A stretch of DNA of 64,000 nucleotides from Polaribacter sp. Q13 (GTDB taxonomy: Bacteria; Bacteroidota; Bacteroidia; Flavobacteriales; Flavobacteriaceae), in NCBI RefSeq assembly GCF_016858305.2, contig NZ_CP074436.1:2438001-2502000 (forward strand). Direction: 5' to 3'. The notes under the pieces were generated by a model. The model was not told the origin of the DNA. It worked only from the letters and a program-made list of their open reading frames with translations, and made no database searches. A program made the position numbers and the translations under genes. Position 1 is the first letter of the stretch; every line of letters begins with the position of its first letter. This document shows, piece by piece, positions 49,036-58,615 of this stretch.

Positions 49036-50156
49036 TAAATAATAGTACTTTGCCCCATGTGAATGTTCTTAAAATTCATATTACTATCTTCTTGATTTGA
49101 TATATAATCTGCAATAAAATCACCTACTTTAGCAGTGGACGCTGAATATTGGTTTTTACCTTTTAAATCTTGTGTTGTAATACCTAAATCTAAAGATTTT
49201 TCTACGGCTCTATGTATTGCATCTGCCTCATCTTGCAAACCTAAATGTTCTAATAGCATTGCTGCTGATAAAATAGAGGCTAATGGATTGGCTATATCTT
49301 TGCCTGCTGCTTGTGGATAAGAACCGTGAATTGGCTCGAATAACGCATTTTTTTCTCCTATTGAGCTTGAAGCTAGAATTCCTATTGATCCTCCAATTAC
49401 ACAGGCTACGTCTGAGATAACGTCTCCAAAAAGATTTTCTGTTAAAATAACATCGAATCGTTTAGGGTTCAAAACAATTTGCATTGCTGCATTGTCTATA
49501 AACATAAAATCTAAGTCAACATCTGGATATTGTTCTCCAATTTTTGCAACTGTTTTTCTCCATAAACGAGAAGTTGCTAAAACATTTGCTTTATCTATTA
49601 AGGTTACTTTTTTCTTTCTGTCTTGCGCAGCTTTAAAAGCTAAGTGTGTAATTCTAGAAATTTCATCTACCGTATAAGAACAAACGTCTGATGCTTTTAA
49701 ACCATCTTCACTTAGTTCTTTTTTTCCGAAATAAATACCAGACATTAATTCTCTATAAATAAGAATATCTGTACCCGAAATTATTTCTTTTTTAAGAGGT
49801 GAGTTTTTAAGTAATTTAGGATATGCTTTTACAGGTCTTACGTTACAGAACAATTCTAACTCTTGTCTTAAACGCAATAAACCTTGCTCTGGTCTTATTT
49901 TTAAAGTCGGGTCATTATCGTACTTTAACTGTCCAATGGCTCCACATAAAATTGCATCTGCATTTTTACAAATTTCTACGGTTTCTTGTGGTAATGGATC
50001 GCCAGTTTTTTCAATAGCACAAGCGCCCATTTGAGCTTCTTTATATAAAAATATATGATCGTAAACTTCTGCTACAGCGTCTAAGGCTTTTTTTGCTTGC
50101 GTGGTTACTTCTGGTCCAATACCATCTCCGGGGATTACTGCGATTGTATATTTCAT
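49035..50156 (-). CDS. leuB: 3-isopropylmalate dehydrogenase
   Basis: 373 residues. NAD-dependent oxidative decarboxylation in leucine synthesis. Start AVIPGDGIGPEV, RPEQGLLRLRQELELFCNVRPV, YRELMSGIYFG, DKANVLATSRLWR, and SSIGEKNALFEPIHGSYPQAAGKDIANPLA. The C-terminus carries about 15 extra residues (SNQEDSNMNFKNIHMGQSTII region) ending at the edge of repeat copy 3. Follows leuA after 98 bp. leuC and leuD, often neighbours, are absent here. Confidence 0.95.
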   Translation of the reverse strand: MKYTIAVIPGDGIGPEVTTQAKKALDAVAEVYDHIFLYKEAQMGACAIEKTGDPLPQETVEICKNADAILCGAIGQLKYDNDPTLKIRPEQGLLRLRQELELFCNVRPVKAYPKLLKNSPLKKEIISGTDILIYRELMSGIYFGKKELSEDGLKASDVCSYTVDEISRITHLAFKAAQDRKKKVTLIDKANVLATSRLWRKTVAKIGEQYPDVDLDFMFIDNAAMQIVLNPKRFDVILTENLFGDVISDVACVIGGSIGILASSSIGEKNALFEPIHGSYPQAAGKDIANPLASILSAAMLLEHLGLQDEADAIHRAVEKSLDLGITTQDLKGKNQYSASTAKVGDFIADYISNQEDSNMNFKNIHMGQSTII

Positions 50157-50254
50157 ACTATACTTATAAAAATTATTCTGTTTATCAAAGGTAGTTGATT
50201 ATTTTAAATAGTTGGCTTAAAATTCACAACTACCCCTGAAGACAAAGTTTATTT

Positions 50255-51430
50255 TTATGCTGTTGCTATTTTAGAAGTTTTGTTAACTTCTGTCATAATA
50301 GCATGAATATCATCGTCTTTTACTTCTTTTTGCTTATCTGCAGTATTTAAAAATGCGTCATAAGCTATATCTAACTGTACTTTAGTTAACTCGTAACCAA
50401 TCTTTTTTGCTCTATAAGCCAAAGCTGCTCTACCACTTCTTGCTGTTAAAACAATAGCACTTTCTGTTACACCAACATCTTCAGGATCCATAATTTCGTA
50501 TGTTTCTCTGTTTTTTATAACTCCGTCTTGATGTATACCTGAACTATGCGCAAATGCATTTGCACCAACAATAGCTTTATTTGGTTGCACAGGCATCCCC
50601 ATACTTTCTCTAACCATAATACTTGTATCATACAATAGTTTTGTATTAATACTTGTTTCTAAGTTTAAATATGGGTGCTGTTTTAACACCATAACCACTT
50701 CTTCTAAAGCTGTATTTCCTGCTCTTTCTCCAATACCATTAATAGTACACTCTATTTGACGTGCTCCATTAATTACACCTGCTATTGAATTTGCAGTTGC
50801 CATACCTAAATCGTTATGACAGTGGCAAGAAAGAATTACATTATCTATTCCTTTTACGTTTTCACGTAAATATTTAATTTTTGCACCATATTCTTCTGGC
50901 AAACAATATCCTGTTGTATCTGGAATATTTAAAACTGTAGCACCTGCTTTAATAACAGCTTCACAAACTCTTGCTAAAAACTCATTATCTGTTCTACCTG
51001 CATCTTCTGCATAAAACTCAACATCCTCTACAAAAGATTTAGAATAAGAAACCGCTTTTACAGCACGCTCTATTACTTTTTCTCTTGTTGAATTAAATTT
51101 GAATTGAATATGAGAATCACTGGTACCAATTCCAGTATGAATTCTAGGATGGTTTGCAAACTTTAAAGCTTCTGCTGCTACTTTTATATCATTTTCTACC
51201 GCTCTGGTTAAACCACAAACGGTTGCGTTTTTTACAATTTTTGAAATCTCGGTGACTGAAATAAAATCTCCTGGGCTAGAAACCGGAAAACCAGCTTCAA
51301 TTACATTTACACCCAACAAATCTAATCTTTCAGCAATTACCAATTTTTGTTTTGTATCTAACTTACACCCAGGGACTTGCTCCCCATCTCTCAATGTTGT
51401 ATCAAAAATTTGAACCTTGTTGTCTTGCAT
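50255..51430 (-). CDS. leuA: 2-isopropylmalate synthase, short form
   Basis: 391 residues from the ATG at 51430. Condenses acetyl-CoA with 2-oxoisovalerate, the first leucine step. [17 protein letters not shown], the metal-binding [12 protein letters not shown], and [13 protein letters not shown]. The C-terminal leucine-sensing regulatory domain of the long form is missing. A start 33 bp upstream is rejected because the promoter -7 box lies over it. Homocitrate or citramalate synthase activity is less likely given leuB next door. Confidence 0.93.
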   Translation of the reverse strand: MQDNKVQIFDTTLRDGEQVPGCKLDTKQKLVIAERLDLLGVNVIEAGFPVSSPGDFISVTEISKIVKNATVCGLTRAVENDIKVAAEALKFANHPRIHTGIGTSDSHIQFKFNSTREKVIERAVKAVSYSKSFVEDVEFYAEDAGRTDNEFLARVCEAVIKAGATVLNIPDTTGYCLPEEYGAKIKYLRENVKGIDNVILSCHCHNDLGMATANSIAGVINGARQIECTINGIGERAGNTALEEVVMVLKQHPYLNLETSINTKLLYDTSIMVRESMGMPVQPNKAIVGANAFAHSSGIHQDGVIKNRETYEIMDPEDVGVTESAIVLTARSGRAALAYRAKKIGYELTKVQLDIAYDAFLNTADKQKEVKDDDIHAIMTEVNKTSKIATA

Positions 51431-51460
51431 AATTTCTGTAAAGATTATTTTATTTAAACT

Positions 51461-51468
51461 CAAATGTA
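51461..51468 (-). promoter_or_regulatory. leuA promoter -7 element
   Basis: TACATTTG on the minus strand, 30 bp before the ATG at 51430. The short leader leaves no room for a leader-peptide attenuator. Confidence 0.5.
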
Positions 51469-51561
51469 TATATAGAACTTAAAATAAATAGTTATTTTTA
51501 CCAATCCGTACGATTTCTAATAACATCTACAAAAACCTAAATACTTAACCATCAATTAACT

Positions 51562-53127
51562 ATGAGTAAAAGTGTTACATCAGCCAATCATCAAAATGAT
51601 GCTCTTTTTGTTTTAATTAAGTCTTTAACTAAATCAGAAAAAAGACAATTTAATTTATATGTTGGTAGATTAGGTGGTAACATAGATGCTAAATTTTTCT
51701 CCTTATTTAAGTTCTTAGAAAAACTAAAAATTTATGATGAAAAGGTAATTATTGGAAGCGGAATTGTTTCTAAACAACAACTCTCTAATTTAAAAGCACA
51801 TTTATACAAGCAAATTTTAATTAGTTTACGTTTAAATCCGGCACATAAAAATTTAAGAATTCAGATTAGAGAGCAATTAGATTTTGCAACCGTTTTATAC
51901 CAAAAAGGATTATACAAGCAAAGTTTAAAACTCTTAGAAAAAGCCAAAAACATGGCGCTAGATAGTGAGGAAAAAAACATTGCTTACGAAATTGTAGAAT
52001 TAGAAAAAGTAATAGAAACGCAATACATAACCAGAAGCCTTAGTAATAGAGCAGATCAACTATCTATACAAGCAAAAGAATTAAGCCAACACAATGTAAT
52101 TGCAAGTAAACTCTCTAATTTATCTTTGCAATTGTATAGTCATTTAGTTCAAAATGGATATGTAAAGAATGAAGAAGAATTAAAGTTTGTAGATAAATAT
52201 TTTAGCGATCGAATGCCAAAGTATGACTATAAAAAATTAGGATTTCGTGAAAAATTATGGCTATACAAAGCACATTTATGGCATAGTTTTTTAGTTCAAG
52301 ATTTTTTATTAAGCTATAAATATGCACGTAAATGTGTAGATTTATTTAACAGCCCAAAACTAATAAGCTTTCATCCTGTTTTCTATTTAAAATCTAAAAA
52401 CTACTTATTAGAAGCTTCTTTTTTAGTAAAAAAGGTATCTACTTTTAAAAAAGAGTTAACTCTTTTCGAGTCTGAAATAGAAGAAAATAAAATACCAATG
52501 AATACCAATACAGAATTGTTAGTATTCTTGTATTTGTATGCAAACAAACTGCACTTACACTTTTTAGAGGGGTCATTTGATAAAGGTGAATACTTAGTAG
52601 AAATTATCAATACAAAAATTGAAGAATATAAAAACAGACTCGACAATCATTTTATAGTTTTACTATACTATAAGATTGCATGTTTGTATTTTGGAATGGG
52701 TAAAAACAAACTATGTATTATTTATTTACAGAAAATTATAAAATCTAAAAACATTGGTTCTGCAGAAGATTTGCAGTGTTTTGCTCGTATTTTAAACTTA
52801 ATTGCACATTATGAATGTGGATTAGATTACGATTTAGAAAGACAGTTTGTAGATACCTACAAATTTTTATTAAAAATGGAAAACCTACAAGAAGTTCAAA
52901 AGGTTTTTCTAACTTCTATTAGAGATTTAAGTGATGTTTTTCCGCATGAAATTAAAAATGAATTCAAAAAAATTCATGCCAAACTAAAAACGTTTGAAAA
53001 TCATCCGTATGAAAAAAGAGCTTTCTTATACTTAGACATCTTATCTTGGTTAGAAAGTAAAATTCAAAATAAACCGATTGCTTTAATTATTAAAGAAAAA
53101 TCAAAACAAAGCACTAAACAGTATTAA
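51562..53127 (+). CDS. Large alpha-helical protein, unknown function
   Basis: 521 residues, no signal peptide or membrane segment. Rich in Leu, Lys and Tyr, with a repeating pattern of amphipathic helices like TPR/SEL-type solenoids (QLDFATVLYQKGLYKQSLKLLEKAKNMAL). The N-terminal KSLTKSEKRQFNLYVGRLGG has a charged, conserved look. I recognise no enzyme motif. It is divergent from leuA and lies between the leucine and threonine operons. A role in their regulation is only a guess from position. Confidence 0.8.
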   Translation: MSKSVTSANHQNDALFVLIKSLTKSEKRQFNLYVGRLGGNIDAKFFSLFKFLEKLKIYDEKVIIGSGIVSKQQLSNLKAHLYKQILISLRLNPAHKNLRIQIREQLDFATVLYQKGLYKQSLKLLEKAKNMALDSEEKNIAYEIVELEKVIETQYITRSLSNRADQLSIQAKELSQHNVIASKLSNLSLQLYSHLVQNGYVKNEEELKFVDKYFSDRMPKYDYKKLGFREKLWLYKAHLWHSFLVQDFLLSYKYARKCVDLFNSPKLISFHPVFYLKSKNYLLEASFLVKKVSTFKKELTLFESEIEENKIPMNTNTELLVFLYLYANKLHLHFLEGSFDKGEYLVEIINTKIEEYKNRLDNHFIVLLYYKIACLYFGMGKNKLCIIYLQKIIKSKNIGSAEDLQCFARILNLIAHYECGLDYDLERQFVDTYKFLLKMENLQEVQKVFLTSIRDLSDVFPHEIKNEFKKIHAKLKTFENHPYEKRAFLYLDILSWLESKIQNKPIALIIKEKSKQSTKQY

Positions 53128-53225
53128 AACAATATTTGAAATAACTAATTTTTAACAAAAAATCATAAATTAGTTAAAATCATAAAAAAATCGCTATAGA
53201 AAGCTATAAAATTAAATAATACTCC

Positions 53226-53233
53226 TATTTTTG
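53226..53233 (+). promoter_or_regulatory. thr operon promoter -7 element
   Basis: TATTTTTG (TAnnTTTG), 65 bp upstream of the leader-peptide ATG. No clear -33 TTTG. A perfect 7-bp hairpin (AAACTAC/GTAGTTT, 53272-53289) follows in the leader. Confidence 0.45.
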
Positions 53234-53297
53234 CTATGTGAATTTACCTAATACACATACTAACTCTTTTAAAACTACAAATGTAGTTTATACTTCT

Positions 53298-53339
53298 ATG
53301 CGCACAATTACACGCACAATTACAACAATTACCCTTTAG
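53298..53339 (+). CDS. thrL: thr operon leader peptide
   Basis: 13-codon frame MRTITRTITTITL ending in TAG, with six Thr and three Ile codons, starting 142 bp before thrA. This is the classical pattern for attenuation by threonine and isoleucine tRNA charging. Around its stop, ACCC/GGGT can pair. Further down, two mutually exclusive stems exist: CTATT..TCG with CGAAATAG (53373-53383/53392-53399) and TTGTT with AACAA (53376-53380/53387-53391). No T-run terminator is visible, so the exact switch is unclear. Confidence 0.8.
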   Translation: MRTITRTITTITL

Positions 53340-53439
53340 GGGTTCTACTATATTCATATCACTCAAGGTTAACTATTGTTTCGCATAACAACGAAATAGA
53401 CTCAATAAAACATTTATTTACACAAACTATTCATTAAAA

Positions 53440-55878
53440 ATGAAAGTATTAAAATTTGGCGGTTCATCTGTCGCAAGTTCAGAAAAAATACAAAAAGTCT
53501 TAGCTATTGTTGAGGCAGCATCTAAAAAAGAAAAAATTGCAGTTGTTGTTTCTGCATTCGGTAAAACTACCGATAAATTATTAGCCGGTGCTAATGAAGC
53601 TTTAGAAGACATAACGGCTGCTAAAGAAACTTTAGGGTCCATCAAAAAAAATCATTTTGAAGTAGTTGATGATTTACTTGGTAAAAATAAAAAAGAAGTT
53701 CACGAAGAAGTTACTTATTTATTTGACCGACTACAGTCTATTTACGAAGGTATTTTCTTATTACAAGAATTATCTGATAAAACATTAGCTAAAGTATACA
53801 GTTTTGGAGAAAGACTATCTTCTTATATTATTGCAAATGCAGCAAAAGAATTGTTTGATGCTGACCATAAAGAAAGTAGAGATTTAATCATTACTAATAA
53901 TGAGTATTTAGACGCTCAGGTAAATTTTAAAACTACTAATGAAAATATTACTTCATTTTTTAAAGAAAACAAACACCAAGTTATTGTTTTAGGTGGCTTT
54001 ATATCTTCTAATGTTTTTGAAGAAACAACTACGCTAGGTAGAGGTGGATCTGATTTTACGGCAGCTATTTATGCAGCTGCTTTAGATGCCAATGAATTAC
54101 AAATCTGGACAGACGTTAGTGGTATGTTTACAGCAAACCCCAGAGTTGTAGAACAGGCATATCCTATTGCAGAAATTTCTTATGAAGAAGCAATGGAATT
54201 GTCTCATTTTGGAGCAAAAGTTTTGTATCCACCTACAATTCAACCTGCTTTAAGAAAAGAAATTGCTATTCGTATTAAAAACACATTTGAGCCAGAAAGC
54301 GCAGGAACATTAATTTGCAAGCATCCTAAGAACGGGAATGAAGTGAAAGGAATTTCTCATATAGAAGACATTAGCTTAATTACTTTAGAAGGTGGTGGAA
54401 TGGTTGGAATCCCTGGTTTTTCTAAACGTTTATTTGAAACACTTTCTGTGGCTAAAATAAATGTTGTGTTTATTACGCAAGCTTCATCAGAACATTCAAT
54501 TTGTGTAGGTGTTTTTGAAAATGATGCAGCAAAAGCGAAAGAACTTTTAGACGAAACTTTTAACATAGAAATTGGTAAGAAAAAAATAAAACCAATTAAT
54601 ATAGAAAGCAACTTAGCAATTATTGCTGTCGTTGGCGAGAGCATGAAAAATTACCAAGGTTTAAGCGGACAAATGTTTAGCGCCTTAGGTAGAAACAATG
54701 TAAACGTAAGAGCAATTGCGCAAGGTTCATCAGAAAAAAATATTTCTGCAGTTATTAATAAACACGATGCAAAAAAGGCTTTAAATACTTTACACGAACA
54801 GTTTTTTGAAGAAAAAACAAAACAATTAAACCTTTTTGTAACAGGTGTTGGTAATGTTGGCGAACGCTTTTTAGCGCAATTACATCAACAGAAAAAATTC
54901 TTAAAAGAAAACTTAAAATTAAGTATTAACGTTATTGGTATTGCCAACTCTAGAAAAATGTTTTTTGATGAGAATGGCATCGATCTAGAAAACTGGAAAG
55001 AAAACTTAGAAAACGGAGAACCAACAACTTTAGATAGTTTTCATAAAAAAGTAAAAGAAAGCAATCTTATTAACAGTGTTTTTGTAGACAATACCGCAAA
55101 CCAACAAGTATCTGAAGTTTATGAGAAATATTTAAGAGAAAGTATTTCAGTTGTAACTTGTAATAAAATTGCATGTGCTTCTAACTTTGATAATTACAAA
55201 ACGTTAAAACAAGTTTCTAGAAAATACAATGCTTCTTTCTTGTTTGAAACAAATGTGGGTGCAGGTTTACCAATTATTGATACTTTAAAGAATTTAATAA
55301 ACTCTGGAGATAGAGTTCATAAAATTCAAGCTGTTTTATCTGGAAGTTTAAATTTTGTATTCAATAATTTTAATGCAGATTCAACTTTTCACAATGTTGT
55401 TGCAGCTGCTCAAAAAGAAGGTTATACAGAACCAGATCCAAAAATTGATTTAAGCGGTGTTGATGTTGCTCGTAAAATTTTAATTTTAGCCAGAGAAAGT
55501 GGTTATAAAATGGAATTAGAAGACATTGCAAAAAATGCCTTTTTACCAGAAGAAAGCTTAAACACTACTAATAATGATGATTTTTACGCATCATTAACTA
55601 AAAACGAAGCACATTTTCAAAATATATTTAAAGAAGCTAATGACAAAGATTGTCGTTTAAAATATGTTGCAGAATTTGTAGACGGTAAAGCAAATGTTGG
55701 TTTACAACACATTCCGTCTGACCATCCTTTTTATAATTTAGAAGGTAGTGACAATATTGTATTGTTCTTTACAGACAGATATCCAGAAAACCCTTTAATC
55801 ATAAAAGGTGCTGGTGCTGGTGCAGATGTTACTGCTTCTGGTATTTTTGCTGATGTAATTAGAATAGCTAATAAATAA
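53440..55878 (+). CDS. thrA: Bifunctional aspartokinase / homoserine dehydrogenase
   Basis: 812 residues. Aspartokinase domain (about 1-290: KFGGSSVASSEKI, GRGGSDFTAAIYAAAL), tandem ACT domains (about 305-455: GGGMVGIPGFSKRLFETLSVAKINVVFITQASSEHSI, SGQMFSALGRNNVNVRAIAQGSSE), homoserine dehydrogenase (about 460-812: VTGVGNVGERFLAQL, NVGAGLPIIDTL, LSGSLNFVF). Catalyses the first and third steps from aspartate to threonine and is likely threonine-inhibited through the ACT pair. First gene of thrABC, under the Thr/Ile leader. Confidence 0.97.
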   Translation: MKVLKFGGSSVASSEKIQKVLAIVEAASKKEKIAVVVSAFGKTTDKLLAGANEALEDITAAKETLGSIKKNHFEVVDDLLGKNKKEVHEEVTYLFDRLQSIYEGIFLLQELSDKTLAKVYSFGERLSSYIIANAAKELFDADHKESRDLIITNNEYLDAQVNFKTTNENITSFFKENKHQVIVLGGFISSNVFEETTTLGRGGSDFTAAIYAAALDANELQIWTDVSGMFTANPRVVEQAYPIAEISYEEAMELSHFGAKVLYPPTIQPALRKEIAIRIKNTFEPESAGTLICKHPKNGNEVKGISHIEDISLITLEGGGMVGIPGFSKRLFETLSVAKINVVFITQASSEHSICVGVFENDAAKAKELLDETFNIEIGKKKIKPINIESNLAIIAVVGESMKNYQGLSGQMFSALGRNNVNVRAIAQGSSEKNISAVINKHDAKKALNTLHEQFFEEKTKQLNLFVTGVGNVGERFLAQLHQQKKFLKENLKLSINVIGIANSRKMFFDENGIDLENWKENLENGEPTTLDSFHKKVKESNLINSVFVDNTANQQVSEVYEKYLRESISVVTCNKIACASNFDNYKTLKQVSRKYNASFLFETNVGAGLPIIDTLKNLINSGDRVHKIQAVLSGSLNFVFNNFNADSTFHNVVAAAQKEGYTEPDPKIDLSGVDVARKILILARESGYKMELEDIAKNAFLPEESLNTTNNDDFYASLTKNEAHFQNIFKEANDKDCRLKYVAEFVDGKANVGLQHIPSDHPFYNLEGSDNIVLFFTDRYPENPLIIKGAGAGADVTASGIFADVIRIANK

Positions 55879-55879
55879 G

Positions 55880-56024
55880 TATTCAGTGGGCAGTAGGCAG
55901 TCCACAGTTAGCAGTATAAAACTAGCTGAAATTTGTTCTTAAAAATAAAAAAGTCAAGTATTCAGTGGGCACTTTTCAGTTATTTACTGACTGCCAACTG
56001 AATACTGTAGACTGCAAACTAATA
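55880..56024. repeat. CAGT-rich low-complexity repeat between thrA and thrB
   Basis: Repeated GTATTCAGTGGGCA, GGCAGTCCACAGT and CTGCCAACTGAATACTG blocks in both orientations that can fold back on each other. Same family as 8718-8775. A shorter ACTCAAAACTCAAAACTC tract lies between thrB and thrC (56995-57015). Confidence 0.65.
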
Positions 56025-56027
56025 AAA

Positions 56028-56957
56028 ATGGATTATTTAAAAATATTTGCTCCTGCTACTGTTGCCAATGTTTCTTGCGGATTCGACTCTCTTGGTTTTG
56101 CCGTGGATGCAATTGGAGATGAAATGACCTTTACAAAAACAACAGAAAAAGGTGTTAAAATAACCAATATTACAGGCGCAAACTTAACATATGATGTTGA
56201 TGAAAATGCTGCTAGTGCCGTAGTTAAAAAAATACTGATTGAAGCAAATGCAGATTTCGGAATTGAATTAACCATTCACAAAGGGTTTTCTCCTGGAAGT
56301 GGATTAGGTAGTTCTGCTGCGAGTGCTGCGGGTGCTGCTTTTGGTGCAAATCAGTTATTAGGGAATATCTATTCTGATTTAGAATTAACCAAATTTGCCA
56401 TGTTTGGTGAAGAAGTTGCTTGCGGAACTCCAATTGCCGACAATGTTTCTGCAGCCATTTACGGTGGATTTGTTCTTGTAAGAAGCTATCATCCTTTAGA
56501 AATTATAAAATTACCGGTTCCGAGTGAATTGAGAGTTGTAGCAATTCATCCGCAGGTAGAAGTTAAAACAAAAGACGCTAGAGCCGTTTTACCTACAGAA
56601 ATTGCATTGAAAGATGCGGTTACTCAATGGGCAAATGTTGGTGGTTTAATTAGCGGTTTATATTCTGATAATTACAAACTAATTAGCAATTCATTAGTAG
56701 ATATTATTGTTGAACCTCATCGTAAAAAATTAATTCCGTTTTTTGACAACGTTAAAAACGCAGCAATTAAAACAGGTGCTTTAGGAGCGGGAATTAGTGG
56801 TTCTGGACCTACAATTTTTGCACTTTGTAAAGGTGATGAAATTGCAAAAGAGGTTTACAAAAGCATCGAAGAAAGTTATAAAAATACAGGTATTGACTTT
56901 GAAATGTTTATTTCTAAAGTGAATCATGAAGGAATGAAAATATTAAATAGTTATTAG
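56028..56957 (+). CDS. thrB: Homoserine kinase
   Basis: 309 residues from the ATG at 56028 (MDYLKIFAPATVANVSCGFDSLG, the family start). An upstream in-frame GTG lies inside repeat sequence and is rejected. GHMP-kinase ATP loop PGSGLGSSAASAAGA (about 89-103), CGTPIADNV, and C-terminal GALGAGISGSGPTIFAL. Phosphorylates homoserine for ThrC. Middle gene of thrABC. Confidence 0.96.
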   Translation: MDYLKIFAPATVANVSCGFDSLGFAVDAIGDEMTFTKTTEKGVKITNITGANLTYDVDENAASAVVKKILIEANADFGIELTIHKGFSPGSGLGSSAASAAGAAFGANQLLGNIYSDLELTKFAMFGEEVACGTPIADNVSAAIYGGFVLVRSYHPLEIIKLPVPSELRVVAIHPQVEVKTKDARAVLPTEIALKDAVTQWANVGGLISGLYSDNYKLISNSLVDIIVEPHRKKLIPFFDNVKNAAIKTGALGAGISGSGPTIFALCKGDEIAKEVYKSIEESYKNTGIDFEMFISKVNHEGMKILNSY

Positions 56958-57027
56958 TTTTAAGTGTTTAGTTATTAGTTTCCATTATAACTCAAAACTC
57001 AAAACTCAAAATCAAAAACTTTAAAAA

Positions 57028-58314
57028 ATGAACTATTACAGTTTACACCATAAATCGCCAAAATCAACATTTAAAAACGCCGTTGTAGAAGGCCTTGCAA
57101 AAGACAGAGGAATTTATTTTCCAGATAACATTCAGCAACTTTCAAAAGACTTTATTGAAAACATTTCTGATTATACAAATTACGAAATCGCATACGAAGT
57201 AATTAAACAGTTTGTAGGTGATGAAATTCCTACTGAAAAATTAAAAGAGATTGTTGCAAATACCGTTTCTTTCGATTTCCCTTTGGTAGAAGTTGATGAT
57301 AATATTGCTGCTTTAGAATTGTTTCATGGTCCAACCATGGCATTTAAAGATGTTGGAGCCAAATTCATGGCACAATGTTTAGAATACTTCAACAAAGACA
57401 ATGATGATGAAGTTACTGTTTTAGTCGCTACTTCTGGAGATACTGGTGGTGCTGTTGCTAACGGATTTTTAGGCGCAAAAGGCGTAAATGTGGTTATTTT
57501 ATATCCTTCAGGAAAAGTGAGTGATATTCAAGAAAAACAATTAACAACTTTAGGCCAGAATATTACGGCTCTTGAAGTAGACGGTGTTTTTGATGATTGC
57601 CAAGAAATGGTAAAAACTGCTTTTTTAGATGAAGAAATCACGAAAACATTAACCTCTGCAAACTCTATAAACGTTGCGCGTTGGTTACCACAAATGTTTT
57701 ACTTTTTCTTCGCTTATAAAGAATTACATAAAAAACATAAAGACCTCATATTTTCCGTTCCTAGTGGAAACTTTGGTAATATTTGCGCAGGAATCATGGC
57801 TCAAAAATTAGGTTTACCTATTAAACACTTTGTAGCTTCTACAAATGTAAATGATACGGTTCCTAACTTTTTAAAAGATGGAGTTTACAAACCAAAACCA
57901 TCTAAAGCAACTATTTCTAACGCGATGGACGTTGGTAATCCAAGTAACTTTATCAGAATTCAAGAATTATTCAATAATGACTTAGAAGCTCTTAAAAGTG
58001 CTTTTTCTTCGTATAGTTTTTCTGATGATGAAACGCGTGCTACTATGAAAGAAATTTACGCAAATTCTGGTTACGTTGCAGATCCTCATGGAGCTGTTGG
58101 TTACTTAGGTTTAAAAAAACACGGATTAAAAGAAAATGAATTTGGTGTATTTTTAGAAACTGCACATCCTGTTAAATTTTTAGACGTTGTGGAAGAAACT
58201 CTACCTGTTAAAGTAGCAATCCCAGAACAAATTAAGAAAGTAATCAATAATACAAAAGTGGCTTATAAAGCTTCTACGTATCAAGATTTAAAAGATTTCT
58301 TAATGAAGAAATAA
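57028..58314 (+). CDS. thrC: Threonine synthase
   Basis: 428 residues. PLP enzyme converting phosphohomoserine to threonine. N-terminal YSLHHKSPKSTFKNAVVEGLAKDRGIYFP, PLP-Lys in LELFHGPTMAFKDVGAKF, VATSGDTGGAVANGFLG, NSINVARWLPQMFYFFFAY and VPSGNFGNICAG. Fold-type II, short (class 1) form. Last gene of the operon, with a strong terminator 22 bp after the stop. Confidence 0.97.
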   Translation: MNYYSLHHKSPKSTFKNAVVEGLAKDRGIYFPDNIQQLSKDFIENISDYTNYEIAYEVIKQFVGDEIPTEKLKEIVANTVSFDFPLVEVDDNIAALELFHGPTMAFKDVGAKFMAQCLEYFNKDNDDEVTVLVATSGDTGGAVANGFLGAKGVNVVILYPSGKVSDIQEKQLTTLGQNITALEVDGVFDDCQEMVKTAFLDEEITKTLTSANSINVARWLPQMFYFFFAYKELHKKHKDLIFSVPSGNFGNICAGIMAQKLGLPIKHFVASTNVNDTVPNFLKDGVYKPKPSKATISNAMDVGNPSNFIRIQELFNNDLEALKSAFSSYSFSDDETRATMKEIYANSGYVADPHGAVGYLGLKKHGLKENEFGVFLETAHPVKFLDVVEETLPVKVAIPEQIKKVINNTKVAYKASTYQDLKDFLMKK

Positions 58315-58336
58315 AATTAAAAATCTTATAATAAGC

Positions 58337-58374
58337 AAAAAGTCCTAACAATTTAAATTGTTAGGACTTTTTTG
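58337..58374. terminator. thrABC / tRNA-Gln bidirectional terminator
   Basis: AAAAGTCCTAACAATTT / AAATTGTTAGGACTTTT perfect stem with a T run on both sides. Lies between thrC (+) and the 3' end of tRNA-Gln (-). Confidence 0.9.
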
Positions 58375-58375
58375 T

Positions 58376-58446
58376 TGGCCTACAAGGACTCGAACCTTGA
58401 ATGTCGGTACCAAAAACCGGTGTGTTACCAATTACACCATAGGCCA
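58376..58446 (-). tRNA. tRNA-Gln (anticodon TTG)
   Basis: 71 nt on the minus strand with acceptor TGGCCTA/TAGGCCA, D arm GTGT..ACAC, anticodon loop TTTTGGT (anticodon TTG) on a CCGGT/ACCGA stem whose first pair is C-A, and T arm AAGG-TTCGAGT-CCTT. CCA is not encoded. Confidence 0.95.
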
Positions 58447-58615
58447 ATACGCTAATGCGGGTGCAAATTTAAACCTTTATTTAGAACCTGCAAACTTTTT
58501 TTAATTTTTTTTACATTTAACAAACATTTAAGATGAATTTACCACTTATAAAAGCTCTTCTCAACTATTTTTATTCATATTTATTAGTAAATTCGCCACA
58601 ACTTATTAAAACACT

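Noticed and set aside
51431..51463. Upstream start for leuA
   Set aside because: It overlaps the TACATTTG promoter element, and family members begin at the following ATG.
55965..56027. 21-codon N-terminal extension of homoserine kinase from a GTG
   Set aside because: The extension is translated from the CAGT-rich repeat; family members begin at the MDYLKIFAPA position.
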